Assembly (NCBI GenBank): GCA_022835595.1
Contig: BQUP01000006.1
Location: forward strand, 310,001 to 374,000
Source of the DNA: Cystobasidium ongulense
Taxonomy: Eukaryota; Basidiomycota; Cystobasidiomycetes; Cystobasidiales; Cystobasidiaceae
DNA: 64,000 nt
Direction of reading: 5' to 3'
Position numbers and translations under genes: made by a program. Position 1 is the first letter of the stretch; every line of letters begins with the position of its first letter. Below the pieces are notes generated by a model that did no database searches, had not been told where the DNA came from, and saw only the letters and a program-made list of their open reading frames with translations. Positions 46,966 through 60,744 of the stretch are shown here, in pieces.

Positions 46966-47257
46966 TCCAGATCTCACGTTGGTGTATAGATTACAGTAGT
47001 GCATACCCGGCCCCGTACCTGTTGTGCTGTCATGTAGCCATAGCGAGGGCCCTCGTAGCACTTTCATATTCCTGTTAATGAATTGGGTTGGATTCTCGAG
47101 AACTTAGATTTGCCTATGATACAGCAAGACTTGTACAGAAACCAAGGACTATACCTCACTGCTTGACTGAGGGTAAGACAAGACAATTGCATCTAAGTTT
47201 CTAATACCAGGTTCGTGGAGTCTGCGCGAGCCATGACTTCTTCTCGTATATGGTGCT

Positions 47258-50208
47258 TTATGTGCTCTTGCGAAGCTTGGTATAGTCGTTCATCATGCTG
47301 CAAATCAAGAAAGATCAATACGTAGGCTCTTTCCTGTGTAGAACCAGTGTGACTTACTCTTTCTGGATATTAGGCATGACAGCAGAATGTCTGAGGTATT
47401 CCATCGTGAACTCGCCCTTTCCTTGAGTCATGCCACGCAGCTGCGAGGAGTCTGCAAGTTCGTGGAGTAATCAGTATGTATAGAGACGCCAAGTATAAGC
47501 CATGTGAAACAAACTTACATCCGAACATATCGTTGAGTGATACTTCAGCGAGAAGAGTAAATTCATCATCTCGAGCTTCAGAGTCGAGAATTGTTCCTTT
47601 TCTTTGATTGATTCCGCCGATTACGGAACCTTGGAACTCGATAGGAGCGACAATCTCCACTTTCATGATAGGCTCAAGGACTACCGATCCAGCTTTGGCA
47701 AACGCTTCCTTGAAAGCGCCTTGTCCAGCCAATCTGAAAGCCAATTCGGACGAATCAACAGCGTGTGCTGCTCCATCTTCCAGGATGAACTTGACACCAG
47801 TGACAGTATGTCCAGTCAGTGGACCCCGGTCAAGACCGTCTTGGAAACCTTTCTGAACTGCAGGAATATATGCCTGTGGGATATTTCCTCCGATAACTTG
47901 AGATTCGAATGCTGTATCTTTGCCAGTTTCTGAATCCATTTCCATCGGTTCTATTCTGCCCATGACTTTGGCATATTGACCAGCACCACCTGTCTGCTTC
48001 TTGTGCACATATACGAAAGAAGCTGGCTCGGTTATTGTCTCTCGGAATGCAACACGTGGTTTACCAGTAGCGCAAGGCACGTTGTATTCTCGCTTCATGC
48101 GTTCAACGTACACTTCAAGGTGAAGTTCTCCCATTCCTGATATAATTGTCTCATTGGAATCGGCGTCGACATGTACTCGGAATGTAGGATCTTCCTTTTG
48201 GAACTTGTTGAGTGCTCGAGAGAAGTTGGGCGATTCTTGTCCTTTTGGACGAATAGAAAGAGAAATGACTGGCTCTGGGACAAACATAGAGCTCTGTGCC
48301 AGGATAGCAAGGAAGTGAGTAAAGATGGAGACACGGACGAGAGGGATAGAAACTTACCATCGAGTAAGGCACGGTACCATCCGTGAATGTATCTCCAGTC
48401 GAGCACTCCACACCGAACATAGCACAAATCTCACCAGCATTGATGGTATCAACATCTTCCATCTCATCAGAATGCATTCGAACTAATCTAGGTACTTTGA
48501 CTCTTTTACCAGTTCGAGCGTTCGTAATTACACTTCCTTTCTTTAGACTACCTTGATATACTCTCATATATGTCAATTGACCGAATCGACCTTCTTCAAG
48601 CTTGAATGCTAGTCCTACTAGAGGGGTGTTATCTGTGCTTGGGACGAGAGGGAATGGTGGTTCTTCAGGCTTCGAATAGTCGAAAGCTGTCGAGTCAACT
48701 TCAGATGGATTGGGTAGGTATGTGCACACCGCATCGAGAGCGGGCTGAACGGTCTTGTTTGCAAGTGCTGAGCCCATACATACGGGTGAGAATTTGAGCG
48801 AGATTGTGGCACGGCGGATAGCATTCGCCAACTGTTCGGTCGAGATGGGTTCTTCAGCCAGATAGAGGTCGGCTAGCTCGTCATCCGCATCGGCGACACA
48901 TTCGATAAGCTCGTTGCGCTTCTCTTGGACAAGCTCAGCTAGCTCAGCTGGGATTTCATCGGTTTCCACGATCTTGACTCTGATTGATATCACTAGTTGC
49001 GTCAGCTTTCCATTCGGTAGAGTTGCAGGACGTGACTCACCCCTTCTCGCCTTCATTACGAATAGCCTTCATTCTGACCAGATCGATAACACCACTGAAT
49101 TCACTCTCAGACCCAATGGGTATCTGAATAGCGGCTGCGTTCATCTTCAGCTTTTTGCGGAGCTGGTCAATTACACGCCAAGGGTTTGCTCCTGCTCTGT
49201 CCATCTTGTTAATGAACGATATCCGAGGAACATTATATCGACGCATTTGTCGATCTACAGTTATCGTTTGGGATTGTACTCCTGCAACTGCACACAGGAC
49301 GAGCACAGCTCCGTCTAGTACGCGAAGAGCTCTTTCGACTTCTATAGTGAAATCGACGTGACCTAGTAAAAGGAAAAGGTGAGTACTTCTGCGTATAATC
49401 TCAGACCTGATAAATTCAGATTCACCTGGCGTATCGATGATATTGATATTATAAGGACCACCTTCACCAGCAACACCTTTACCCTCTCCTACATTCCAAT
49501 CACAGAAAGTAGCAGCTGATTGGATGGTGATTCCCTTTTCTCTTTCTAATTCCATACTATCCATTTTTGCTCCAACCGAATCTCTACCTCTTACTTCGTG
49601 AATGGCTTTTATACGTCCAGTATAGAATAGAATTCTTTCTGTGAGTGTTGTTTTCCCACTAGTATTGCAAAGGCCATATTACGTCGGTTTGGATTTAGGT
49701 CATAGTAATGTGGTTGAAATTGGCGCGTTCAAGGGATTCGCATAGAAAGCAATATACTATATGTCAGTCTGACTGTCCTATTTTCTCGCTAAAGACAATG
49801 GAGGAACATCGAGACAGATACACACCTATCAATATGAGCGGAGATACCGACATTCCTCAACTGTCGCAATCTCTGCTTATCACTGTCTGTCAATTTAGGG
49901 AGTTCTTTGTCTGCTGCTGTTGCAGCTGCTGTAGTTGAAGCAGGAGCAGGGTACCTCAATCTTGACGAAGTGACGAGAGATCTCCTGCTTTGTAAACTGC
50001 GAGAGACATGCGACGCAGACCATCTTGAAGTTGCTATTGAGCTTGTAGCGTTATTCGAGCATGTACAGATGCCTTGATGCGTACTTGCATGACTGCTCAA
50101 TGCTCGCTGTGAACTTTTTCCTATCGCCGCCGATGGAGCTGAAACTTGGCTCGGACCAGCTCGAGGGAGAGAAAGAAGAGCACGTCCTGCCCTGTATGAT
50201 GAAGACAT
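47258..50208 (-). CDS. MEF1: Mitochondrial elongation factor G (Mef1)
   Basis: Minus strand. The first ATG (50206-50208) starts [20 protein letters not shown], an Arg/Ser-rich presequence, so this is the start chosen; the frame upstream has no ATG. GTPase motifs are G1 [14 protein letters not shown] (spanning an intron), switch [18 protein letters not shown] (also spanning an intron) and G4 [10 protein letters not shown]. Domain II has [20 protein letters not shown], domain [22 protein letters not shown], and the conserved [17 protein letters not shown]. The C-terminal domain V ends [19 protein letters not shown] followed by a short last exon to TAA at 47258-47260. Mef1 catalyses translocation on the mitoribosome. 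The final exon junction is less certain. Confidence 0.93.
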
Positions 50209-50423
50209 GGCAAATGCGCAGACTGGATACTGTCCTGCTGTTGCCAAAGTCAAGATGTTATGAGACTGGAAATGCGAATTGAAATTCGACAAGTTGATGA
50301 TCGGCCTGCTTAAATCAGTGGCGAGAAGAAGGTTCTCATTACTGTTTACACTGAGAATACGACCTAACTACTAGTCAAAGGTTAGCTACATGATTCAGAA
50401 CTGTAGTACACTTCCCTGGCTTG

Positions 50424-51420
50424 TCATAGATGCTCTGCTATATTTTCCAATATCGCCTTCCCATGCACGTGCACTAGATTCAAGTGAGTTGCATCCTTGT
50501 ACTCCGTATACCTGCTGCCCTGCACGCGTTTCTGCATCTCCCGTCCCATATGAGGAGGAGTATGAACGTCGTTGTCGCCGTAGTAAAATCCTACTTGCCC
50601 ATGTTCGACATCCTCAAGCTTGAAATCCCATGTCCGATGGAGTAGTTTACCATCTTCAGCAAAGCCTTTCCATCCTTGTCTGAATGCTTGTCTAAATAGA
50701 TTTCCCATGAACTTAGAATATTCTCTACTTGATATTATATCTTGATCTATTCCTTTGTAGTCCTTGAAACCACTATACCACATATCTTGCATTGGTATCG
50801 GATCGTCCATACGAGCCAGTTTACCGACCCGTGAATCTGATAACTGAGCAATAAGATTTGGAAAGTAGCGAAACATATATCGTGTTGTCTTTGGTCCTAT
50901 ATCGCCACCTTTGGGCGAGATATCAGGTGGTGCAAGGCCAGCGACTATACCTGCGCTCTTCAGTCGCGCACTCGGCATAGACGCGGCGCAGGAAAGGACA
51001 TAAGGACCTCCCCCCGATACACCAGCCACAGAGAAGGAGTCCACGTTAAGGTGGTTGATCAGAGAAAGTACGTCTTCTGGATATTGTGAGAGTGTGCGAC
51101 CGGGATGGAGAGTGGAAAGGCCATACCCTGGTCTATCGAGCGCGATGATACGCACGCCGAGGTGAGATGCAGCTTTGGACCATTCGGTAGCTTCTACTCT
51201 ACTACCAGGCAGGCCATGGAGATAGATTACAGACCGCTTAGAAGTCAGATCGCCATAGAAGGCGAATCCTATATGACGGCCGTCGGGAAGCGTGTATACT
51301 TGGTCGTGAGTGCTATGGTTATTCGATGCACTGGAATAGCGAAAGCTTCTTTCCCCTGATAGAAGGTTGAGAGCGTTCTTGTTTCTACATACTGCTACTG
51401 TATTTCGTGATTCGTATCAT
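50424..51420 (-). CDS. Alpha/beta hydrolase
   Basis: Minus strand. The fold is clear: oxyanion region YLHGLPGSRVEA, LDRPGYGLS, nucleophile elbow GVSGGGPYVLS with Ser in G-x-S-x-G, acid loop YYGDNDVHTPP and catalytic His in DATHLNLVHVH. The protein is about 310 residues, usual for the family. The likely start is ATG at 51418-51420 (MIRITKYSSSRERSF) across a 37-nt intron (51356-51392); if this is not spliced another upstream exon must exist, since the frame with ERSFRYSSASNN has no nearby ATG. The substrate is unknown; the family includes esterases, epoxide hydrolases and haloperoxidase-like enzymes. No signal peptide is seen, so it is probably cytosolic. Confidence 0.82.
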
Positions 51421-52327
51421 TATAATTATCAGTCAATCGCGTGCATCATTCAAAGCTCTCGAGTGGCTCGCGCACCACAGTCCAGACAGAGAGAACGTGT
51501 CTTCAGGAGCATTTCGTGCACAGCATCTTGGATATGATATGTATAGACGAACAGCAGGGTCTCCAGTCGTCAGCTTGCATTCCATCCGAATCTCATGTCA
51601 GCAATTGCATGCCTTCGTAAAGCGCCACCGCAGCTCAGGCGAGAACAGTCACAGCACCACACCATGCCGGTGCATATAGGAATGCAGTTAACACGTTCAT
51701 AGGGACTGGCAATACCCTGCACTATCGTCGCACTGCTCTAGGTAGCACAGTACTGTCTCATCCAGTCTAGGCTTTCACCTTCTTGTTGCGGGTCACTTGT
51801 TCTGTACGCAACACAGCGTCCTTCGCATTTTGGCTTTTCACCGTCCACGGAACAACAAAGTCAAGACTACCACTGCCCAAGAAACCGTATTCAGCAACGC
51901 TCTGGCAGCTTGCTTGCTCGCCCGCCTGCGTCGGCTTCATCACAGTCACGCCTCCGAGCGTGTCATACTGCGTCGAACAAAGCCTACAGCAGCAGCCACG
52001 AACATCCAAGCAGCCTGCTAGTCAGCTCAACAAGTCACTGGCTGGATTCATATACACGCACGCGAACACACCTCACAAGGATAATAGTATCAGACCATCG
52101 CGTCTGCTTCATCAATCTCCGTGGTAAAGCAGTATTCATGGATTCTTGAAGAGACACAGTAACCCCTGGAACACGACCTATTTTACGACTACAACCACGA
52201 AAGCAGTTATTACACGACATTATTTACACGCAAACCTCGTTATTACTTGCTAGATCACTAGCATAATCACCATCTATACACGCTTCTCCCCTCATATCGC
52301 GTCAGTCGCCTCGAGCATTCAGCTGCA
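51421..52327. promoter_or_regulatory. Divergent promoter region
   Basis: About 900 nt between the hydrolase (-) and the disordered-protein gene (+). Overlapping frames at 51767-52127 on both strands have no recognisable content. No RNA gene recognised. Confidence 0.4.
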
Positions 52328-55300
52328 ATGGGCCTCTTTCGTCGCTCTCCTTCCCCTGCTGTTCCTGCACAGTCCGAACAGCACCAGCACCAGCAGACTC
52401 GCTACGATCCATCCAACGCTCTTCTCGGCATCGAGCAACGTCAACTTGACTCGAATCCAAAAAGCGGCACCCCAAGCCCGAATTCCTCGCTTGAACACAC
52501 GCGTTCGCGAAGTCCACTACCTTCAAACACAAGCGCAAGCCCTTCCAGTAGCAGCAACGCATCGCCTTGGACTGGCTATCTGAAGGAAGGGCAGTATGCC
52601 AGTGCAGATAACAACAAGAAAGCACGTTCAAAAACCAATAAAACAATCGAACAGAAGAAAGCTCAATTTCCACAACAAGCAGCCGAACAATTCGCTGATG
52701 TACCAAGTGCAATGCCAATAGTAGAGTTGCAGAAGTTGAATCTTGGTGATGGTAAAAGTAGAGCTAGTAATCTTGACTTGGCTAGATTCAGCATCAATGG
52801 GATGCTAAACCTTGTTGATCAGAGGATAAACATGGAAGAGAGACAACAGGGCGGCCATCAGCAGAAGACTACTGGACTTGGGTTGAGCGTTGGCACTTCT
52901 TCTGGACAGTCAAGCCTAGGCCGGGGGCGAAACGTTCCAACGGTGAGTCTATGTCAGGACTGAGCCTGTCCTTCTCCGATGAAAATTGCTAACGTTACGC
53001 GACTGTTGCCCTCTGTTGTAAAGGCACCCTCCTCCTCGATGTCCAAGCGAATGATGCACACTGTTGGAGAAGAAGAAGAGACGCTCTCTAGTCCTTCTCC
53101 CATGTCTTCCAACGCGACACAACCACGCCATCGCACTGCTTCATCAGCTTCAGACGCAGCTAGCCTTCGAGACGAAGTAGTTGATCTACTTCTTCTCGCT
53201 CGAAAGGCTTCTCCTAATACACCTCTACCGTCCTCATCTTCGACATTCTCGTCAAGCTCCAAACACTTCAATGTTGACATGTCGAGATGTACTTCAAGCG
53301 CTAGCGCTCGTACCGGCGACAGTATATCGCCTCCTCATTCAGCGGCGATAGTGTCGAATAGCACGCGAACGGCAGTCCCAGGTACAGCATCGAGGGAACA
53401 ATTAGAAGAACTAGCAAGAGCCATTTCACCTGCTACCATCATTGCACCCGGAAAGACAAAGAAGAAATTTGGCTTGTTTGGAGGAGGAAAAAAGGGCGAC
53501 AGCTCGTCGAAGGACTGTTCCAGCGCACCTGCTGTTCCAGAAATGGAAACGATCATGGGAATGTCAACATACTTTCCTTCTCCCCTTCCTTCTCGTGCTG
53601 CGCCATCTGTAGAACGCAGTCAAACACCACATCAACATGGTACTCCGACACCCGTCCATCACGGTCCACCTATTGCAGGATCGCATCGTGATCCAATAGC
53701 AGCTCAACACAGACGCAAACGCTCAATGTCAGTTGGAGATGCGAGCACTTTCTTCCCACTTCATTCAACAACGTCTACGATCACGAGGAACCCTCGTCCT
53801 GCAGTCTACGATGAAAGTTGTTTCTCGAATTTGAAAGCACCCTATTGTTCTAATTCTTTAGGCGAGGGAGGAAGTCAGAAAAGAGCTAATCAGCTTGCTA
53901 GGTTGGGTATTGTTGAGAACTTCGGTAAGGAGAATGAGGTAGAGGTCGTTGAAAAGGAAAACTTAGCGGATGCGAAAGAGAGATTGTTAGCTCAAGCTCG
54001 TACAGCGGTTGGACATCCTGGAAACCATCAGAAAAGGCAAGGTCAGCTGGTATTGCAGGGAAGTACTGGTAACTTCCATCTTAATGCGAAACATACAGCT
54101 CAAACGACTTGGACAACTCCCCTTCAACAGCGACAACCTGAATCTCGAACGGCAAGAAGTAATTCTGATGCTTCTGTATTGGACCCTTTCCTCCCTGATG
54201 GGAGCAAGAGCACAAACCGCAACAAGAAACCAATGCACCTGCTTGTGCCTTCTTCCACGTCGGCAAGTGGTAGATATAGTCCTGACAGTGTGTCAGCTAT
54301 TGGACCTCCTCCTGCCTCGCCTCTTCCTTCACCCCCTAGAACATCATCGAATTTGCCTAGCGGAATGCACAATGGACAGATATCGCCTGCGCTCTCGAGA
54401 GCACCTCCTCCCAATCAGCGTATGGTTCTCCCGCCGGCACGCTCGCCCGCACCTACCTCGCCACTTCCACCTCTGCCGGCCGCGATTTGTCCAGCGCCCG
54501 TACAGCGCGCATTGCAGGCTTCTGTTCCATCACCACCTGCACGTAACCCTCCGCCTCCTCCTACAGAGTCAGCTGAGAGGACGGGATATGAATTCGATTT
54601 AAGACCTCATAGGACTAAACAGCAAGGGAGAACTCGTCTCTCACCTTTGACGGAACGCGCTGTCTCACCTCTCGATACTCCCTCTTTGAATAGGATAGCA
54701 ATGCCTCCTAGATCTTTCGGAACCAGAGGAATCGTCCAACGACCGCCTAGTGCGCTCGATATGACTCTTTTACCCTTACCTTCATCCTCTCAATATGCGC
54801 ATCCCCCAACTTCAGCCAAGTCGATGGCTTTTTCAGAATCTTCATCCTCCGTTCCTACACCCAAAGCTAGGGATTTCAATCAAGCTCAGATTAGGAGAAG
54901 ACAAGAAACCGATACTACTCTTGCTAGTCAGTATAGTACTGAAGGTGATTATGAAGGTTACGATCCTTCTAGATCTAGTGCCAGTTCTGCTGTTTCCTCG
55001 TCTACTACTGGAAATTTCACACAGGGTAGCAGTAGTCATGCCAGTCATACTACTCTATCAAGCGCCACTTCATACGGCAGTAATAGCAGTATGACAAGCT
55101 ACAGTTCGAACCAATCTTCTTGCGTTAGTAGACCTAGTCTATCAATGGATGGGCACTCAACAGAAGATGAATCATCGGTCTCCAGTCATTCTCATGGTGG
55201 TTTTATTCACGTTAACATGGCAGTACCTATGAAACCTCCCAGAAGAGGAATGGTAGCTTCTCCTTCTAGTGAGAGCGTTAATAATTTAGCTGGTATTGGT

Positions 55301-55743
55301 CTCGCAAAAGGTCAATATCCTCATAGCCAGAGAATGAAATTTGGTTGGAGTAGACATAAAGCTATGAATGATTTAGCTAGTCATGCTGAAGATATCAATG
55401 ATACAATCGAAGTACCTGAAACGGGCCATTATGATAGTGTCATAGTCGCGCAAGGGAATAATCGTACTCTGTCAGAAGGAGTCTCTTCACCTGGTAGTGA
55501 AGACGATGCCTACGCGGGCATTCTTGGTCATTACGCAGTGGGAAAAAGACAAGATGATGATGAGGGATATATCGGTAGTAGCCCTGAAATGGTTTCTTCA
55601 AGCAAGGGACTTTCCAAATCTCGTGAGTCCACTTCGGCTAGGTAGCTAGGTAAATGGTGACTGACTGACGGATTGACAACCGATTTGTAGATGTCGCTCC
55701 TGCTAGACAGAGAGTCGTCAACGCAAGACAACAAATAAGATGA
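52328..55743 (+). CDS. Large intrinsically disordered protein, function unknown
   Basis: Three exons: 52328 to about 52941, 53026-55626 (approximate) and 55691-55743. The start is MGLFRRSPSPAVPAQSEQHQ. Nearly the whole length (about 1,085 residues) is Ser/Pro/Thr/Gln-rich. A conserved-looking part near residues 120-165 reads LDLARFSINGMLNLVDQRIN. A polybasic KKKFGLFGGGKKGDSS follows an ATIIAPGKT run, and proline-rich clusters (PPPASPLPSPPRTSS, SPPARNPPPPPTE) could bind SH3 or profilin-type domains. The last third has HINVNMAVPMKPPRRG-like text (FIHVNMAVPMKPPRRGM) that looks more ordered. The last exon adds HVAPARQRVVNARQQIR. No family is recognised; a cell-polarity or cytoskeletal scaffold is only a guess. 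Confidence 0.7.
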
Positions 55744-56594
55744 ATAAGCTCCTTCTTTCTGATCAGTCGGAATCATTTCGATAGCTGTGCTATCTGAAGA
55801 ACATTTGAGGAATCTAGCTAAAATCGAACCAAACCACAAGCCCAACACGTGAACACGCTGTAGATGTCTTTTTGTTGAACTCTAAGGACAGGAGCATGCG
55901 AAGATACGACCTCGTCCGCTCGGCTGCATCATATAACATCTACGCCCGGTAACCGAGACAAACCAAAGCAACGATGGCCCTGAAGGTCAATACCAGAACC
56001 ATGCCATCACTCACCTCTAGCCTGTCGAACAGGCTCTCAACGTACATGAACGAATTTGTGACCTTGAAAACACGACTATATGGGTATTCAGGGCTAGGTA
56101 GATCCGTAGATAGAGCCCGTCAAAGTAAACGATCTTGTGCGTGGCATAGGTGCCTTAAGTCAGGTTTCTGAGAAGGTGTTGTCTAGTTCCATGCTTGAAA
56201 GCAATACTAGCATATTTACAGCTTCTGCAACTTTCTTCCTTGATGAGGCTTGATGGGCTATTTTTGCCCCGCATCACGAGCTTGTAGCTTTTCCCAGCGA
56301 ACGCTCGATTCTGGCTGGCAGCAAGTGGAGTAGAGATGGACGAGTGCCAGCATTCTGACTTGTGTGCCAGTCCTGTGCCTTTGCTGAATCCCAGTCCAGG
56401 CACGTTTCCAAAAGAGCTGGAAGAGTGGCTGATCGAAGCAGGATGTCACAGACAGAATCTCGCGCTCAAGTGGCTTGACGGCGGACTGACACAAGGAAAG
56501 CATCGGATGAAGGTGTTTGGGTCAGCTATTCCATCATAGCAACACTAGATAGAGTAGTCCACGAACACGCTCCAACAACAGCTATCCCGCCAGC
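55744..56594. promoter_or_regulatory. Intergenic / upstream region of BAR-like gene
   Basis: About 850 nt. Short frames on both strands at 56155-56539 overlap antisense and have no recognised content. Presumed promoter for 56595. Confidence 0.4.
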
Positions 56595-59500
56595 ATGGTT
56601 GGCGGCAACAAAAGCCACACACCTTTCGATTCAAGACTGCTGCTCTCGCTCGTCAAGTGCGAGAAGGAAGTCGCAGACAGCTTCAAGTCGTACACCCAGA
56701 CATGCGAGAACGCGAACAATGCCTTGAATGGCTGGGCTGCTGCAGACACGGGGGACTCTCGTGAGTCTTTGATCCTGGGCGGTCAGCTAATCGCGGGAAG
56801 CTGGAAACTGACATGTGTGCGCCATCCCATCTCTTTTGCAGCCGATGTCCTCACTGCAAGCAACAGAGTATGCGAACTCTTCGACGAAACCTTCGACGCT
56901 CAACGCACCTATCTCATGGCCCTCAACAACTACAGATCGTCACTGAAAGATGTTGCAGCCAGAGAAGCTGAGATCAGAGTGATTCTCAGGGACAGAGATA
57001 TTTTCGTCAGCAGGGTATGTTGTTGTGCTCGTGAAGCTTGGTTGCTCAGCCTTTGTACATGTGCTGATTCCCTCCTCTCTTCCGCTCGCTCTCTCTTCGC
57101 TTTCTCGTCGCTGCGTCACCCGCTTGCCCTTGCCTACCCGCCATCTGACGCGCCTATTTCTACCCCAACGACACGGGCGCAACACCATCCATAACCTTAC
57201 AATAATTGCCTTACGCACACAACAATACTACAAGTACAGCTCGTCAAGCTAAACAACAAGAAGCCGCCAACTTCCGACACCGCTTTCGAAGCGCACACTG
57301 CAAAGCTAGAGGAAGCGCGAGCAGAACTAGCAGCATGCGAGTCTACACTCAAAGCAGAAGAAAGAGCTTTAGTAGGCGTCAAGAGGAGAATATTCAGAGA
57401 AGCTTTGAGGATGAGAATGAGAGCTATGGCTCAATTGGCTGATACCTGGAGAGATACTGCTGAAAGAGCAATTGATATCTTGGACTCATTGGAACCTGAT
57501 AATCAGCCTAATGGAAGCATGAGTGAGTGTCGTCTCCATCCGGCACAGCTTTTGGCAAAGGAGACATTCATGCTGACCGATATTTCATTTTTTTATCCTC
57601 CAGCCGATCTAAGACTTCGACCTCAGGCACCTCCGCCGACTCAGCTTGCTCACACGCCCTCGCGCCAGTCCAACAATCGCCTAGATACATTTCAATCACC
57701 TGAAGGATCAGTCATAGCTCCATCTCATTCAGCTTCTCAGGTAGCTCGACGAGCAGCAGGCATTCCTGCGGACTTCAGTGATGACGAGGGTGATACTGCA
57801 CTAGGAGGCGTGCGCGATAATGGCTCATTACATCGCAGCGCTAGCATGAATGACAACACTATGAATGGTTCCAACAGAAGAAGTGTCGTCAATCCACCTA
57901 TCGCTGAAGTCTCTCACGAAGAAGAAATGGCTTCTGGTGAGGGTATACCAGCACGCTCCCAGCCTACCCATCATCAACACTTTCGCGGCAATGGAAATGG
58001 ACAGAATAACAGAGCTCAAGAAGATGAGGAAGAAGGCGGTGGCAGTAGTGAAGATGAAAGGGGCCACGAGCTAGATCCCAAATTGTACCAGGTTCATGTT
58101 AATAAGCCCCTCACTCCGAGAGAACTAGCACAGCAGAAGGCTAGACAGCTGATGGCTCAGAAGCAAGCGGATGAGAGACAAATGCATCAACCCCAGGGTC
58201 AGTATCAGCAGCAGTCCCACGATGCTATTCAACAAGCTGCTCCTGCCGCTGGAAGAAGGGTTTCCTCAACCCCAGTGCAGTCACAGGCTCCTGTTCCAGC
58301 ACAACAGCAGCAACCTGGTGTACCAACGAGAACAGCATCTCCTTACAGAGAGACACCCGAAGATCGGATGAAACGCTTCTCTACCCTCACTACTACCACT
58401 ATACCTCCTTACGATGCTGCTACCGCCCCCATTGCTATCCCATCCGCCGGCACTTTCACTTTGGATTCGTACAAGAAGAAGAACGCACCCGAAGCTACTT
58501 TGTTGCTTCCTTCGGCTACTGGCCTGAAAGGCTATCAAGCTACTCGAGCTAATGCTGACAGTGACGATGAAGCTGTTGACGAGGTTGGTGCCTTGAAAAG
58601 CAATAATAGAAGACGAACGACCTCTACACCAGGCAGGCCTTCACATGGAAGGACTCTCAGCAACGAGAGTGAATCTGCTACTTCAGATGGTAGGGGCGAA
58701 AGGCGCGTTCTCAAGAAAAACTCTGCAAGGGATAGTGCTTATTACTCGAGAAGTGACGCTGGTACCTCTACCGTTAGAGGCGGTGACAAGAGATCAAAAG
58801 ACAAGAATCGTCACGAAGGTCATCATAAATCTTCTTCTGGTGGTTTCTTCGGTAGTATCGGAGGTTTATTCAAGAAACGTGACGTTCAGTCAGGCAGAAA
58901 ATACGGTGACGACGACGACGATGATGATTCTATCCTTGGTTCACCAAAGAGTAGAGGCACTCGTGGAGATCGTAATTCGTCTATTTGGGGCGGTGGGAGT
59001 AGCAAGAAGAAAGATAGAAAATCTCGCATCATGGAAGATTCCGATAGTGATGCTCCTGATCCTAGAACTTTGATCAAAGTCCAAAATAACGCTGCTGGAA
59101 GAGGTAGAGTTCTTGGTGGTGGTTCTGCCCTCAGTGATGTTGGTATTGACCGTCAGACTGAAGCTGCTATCAGAGCTGCAGTCAACTCCAATACCTTCAG
59201 CTCTGCTGGTACGGATCGAAAGAAAGCTATGTCGGATGTAGGAGCTCCTAGAACTAGCAAGACTGGTACTGTTAAGAAAAAGAAGACGGCCACCAATGCT
59301 TCTACGGGTCTAACTTCTGCTGGCATGTCACCCGTTTCGCAAACTACCGCACTTCAGCCTGCTGGAACAGTCAAGAAGAAGAAAAAGGTATCTGCTACTG
59401 GTCCAACTACTACAACTGTAGCGAACAACCTTAAGCCCGCAACATCCGGTCTACCCGGTACCATGATGATCGTCTCATCTTCTACACCAAACTTGGGTCG

Positions 59501-60398
59501 ATCAACACCAACCCTGAGTAGATCAAACACAATGACCAGCACTAGATCGAACACATTGGCAAATCAGAATCCAGCTCAAAGAGTCACAAGAGAGACTCCA
59601 AGCCTGATGAGCGTTGTCGCTCCTCCTTCGCAGTCTTCGCGCGTTATGAACATGCCTCTACCTAGCGCCAAGAATCCTTCTGCAAGCGCGAATCTCTCAC
59701 CCTCTTCGCCAACGGGAAGTATGACTCCTAATTTAGCACCTTCGCCAAGTGGAAGCGCTCTCGGTGTTCCTGGACAGCCTCTGAAGAAGAAGAAAACAAT
59801 CAAGAAAAGCAGCACTTCTAGTAATGTCAACGGAAATTTACTTCAAGCTCCTGCTACTGCTTCTACTCTCAGGCCCTCGGCTACTACACCCAATCTTCTA
59901 GGCCCTCCTTCCTCTTCGACTGGACAACTCAGACCGGCCGTCAAGACCTCGTCTGCCCTCAGTGCGCCTCGACCCTCTTCCATCCTTTCCGTTGGAAGTG
60001 GCCCGGGCGGGGTCGCTAGACGCAAGTCCGTTCGTCTGGCTGATGATACGAAACTCACCGAAGCCCGATATGAAAACAGTGGTCCTCCAGCCAACATACC
60101 GCGTGCACCTGCTCCTCAATTCACTGCTCCGAATGGCTCAGCTTACCCAGGTATTCTGAAAGAATCAACAAGTGCCCTTCAAACGAACCATAATGTTCAT
60201 GACTATAGCGATGCCGGTGTCACCTCTGGTGCTGGCGTCGGAGAATGGTCTACTAGACCAGGCCCGGAAGATGATGTATCTTCTGATGAAGGTGGTGACG
60301 AGTACGCTCGTATTCGACATCAGCTAAGCCGCTCCGAGCGAGGATGGCAAGACGCGGGATTCGCGGAGAAGGGCAAGGGAAAGGCTAGAGCTTATTGA
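56595..60398 (+). CDS. BAR-like coiled-coil protein with long basic Ser/Thr-rich tail
   Basis: Exon 1 is 56595-56760; further exons follow from about 56841, 57239 and 57604 to the TGA at 60396-60398. The first 220 or so residues after splicing are helical and charged: LLLSLVKCEKEVADSFKSYT, CELFDETFDAQRTYLMALNN, then LEEARAELAACESTLKAEER and RMRMRAMAQLADTWRDTAER. Three long helices of this size and charge suggest a BAR-type membrane-curvature domain, although I cannot name the subfamily. The remaining 930 residues are disordered, with acidic phospho-like patches (ISDDEGDTAL-like, ADFSDDEGDT), LTPRELAQQKARQLMAQKQA, and repeated Lys clusters (GTVKKKKTATN, GTVKKKKKVSA, LKKKKTIKKSS). The end is GWQDAGFAEKGKGKARAY. 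Likely membrane-associated; eisosome or endocytic role is inference. Confidence 0.7.
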
Positions 60399-60744
60399 TA
60401 GGCAGCAAGTACATCGAATTGAAAACACGGACAATCTTTTCTATTATCTCGCCTGCCTTTTCCTCTCATGTAGCTTTGCTAGTCCATGTTTTATAACATA
60501 CCATCCCACAGACATAGAATAGGCAACGCCCACTTTAGTACATCACGCTTCTTTTGTTAGAATCCCCAGACGAATAACGCTTACATATTACAGGTTACCC
60601 ATTTCCATAATCCATATTAGTAAATCTTAGCATATGTAAACAACAACAGATGTACGTATCCTTCTTCTAAGTCAATAATAAAAGCTTGTCTCCGTAAGGC
60701 TCGATGAAGACACCTGTCGCTACTTGAGTTTTCTTGCCGACTTA
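60399..60744. other. Convergent intergenic region
   Basis: The 346 nt between the 3' ends of the BAR-like gene (+) and Trm5 (-). AT-rich with AATAAA-like words (near 60677), consistent with two 3' UTRs. Confidence 0.4.

Noticed and set aside
47258-50292. MEF1 start at 50292
   Set aside because: The codon there is TTG; the first ATG in frame (50206-50208) gives a standard mitochondrial presequence.
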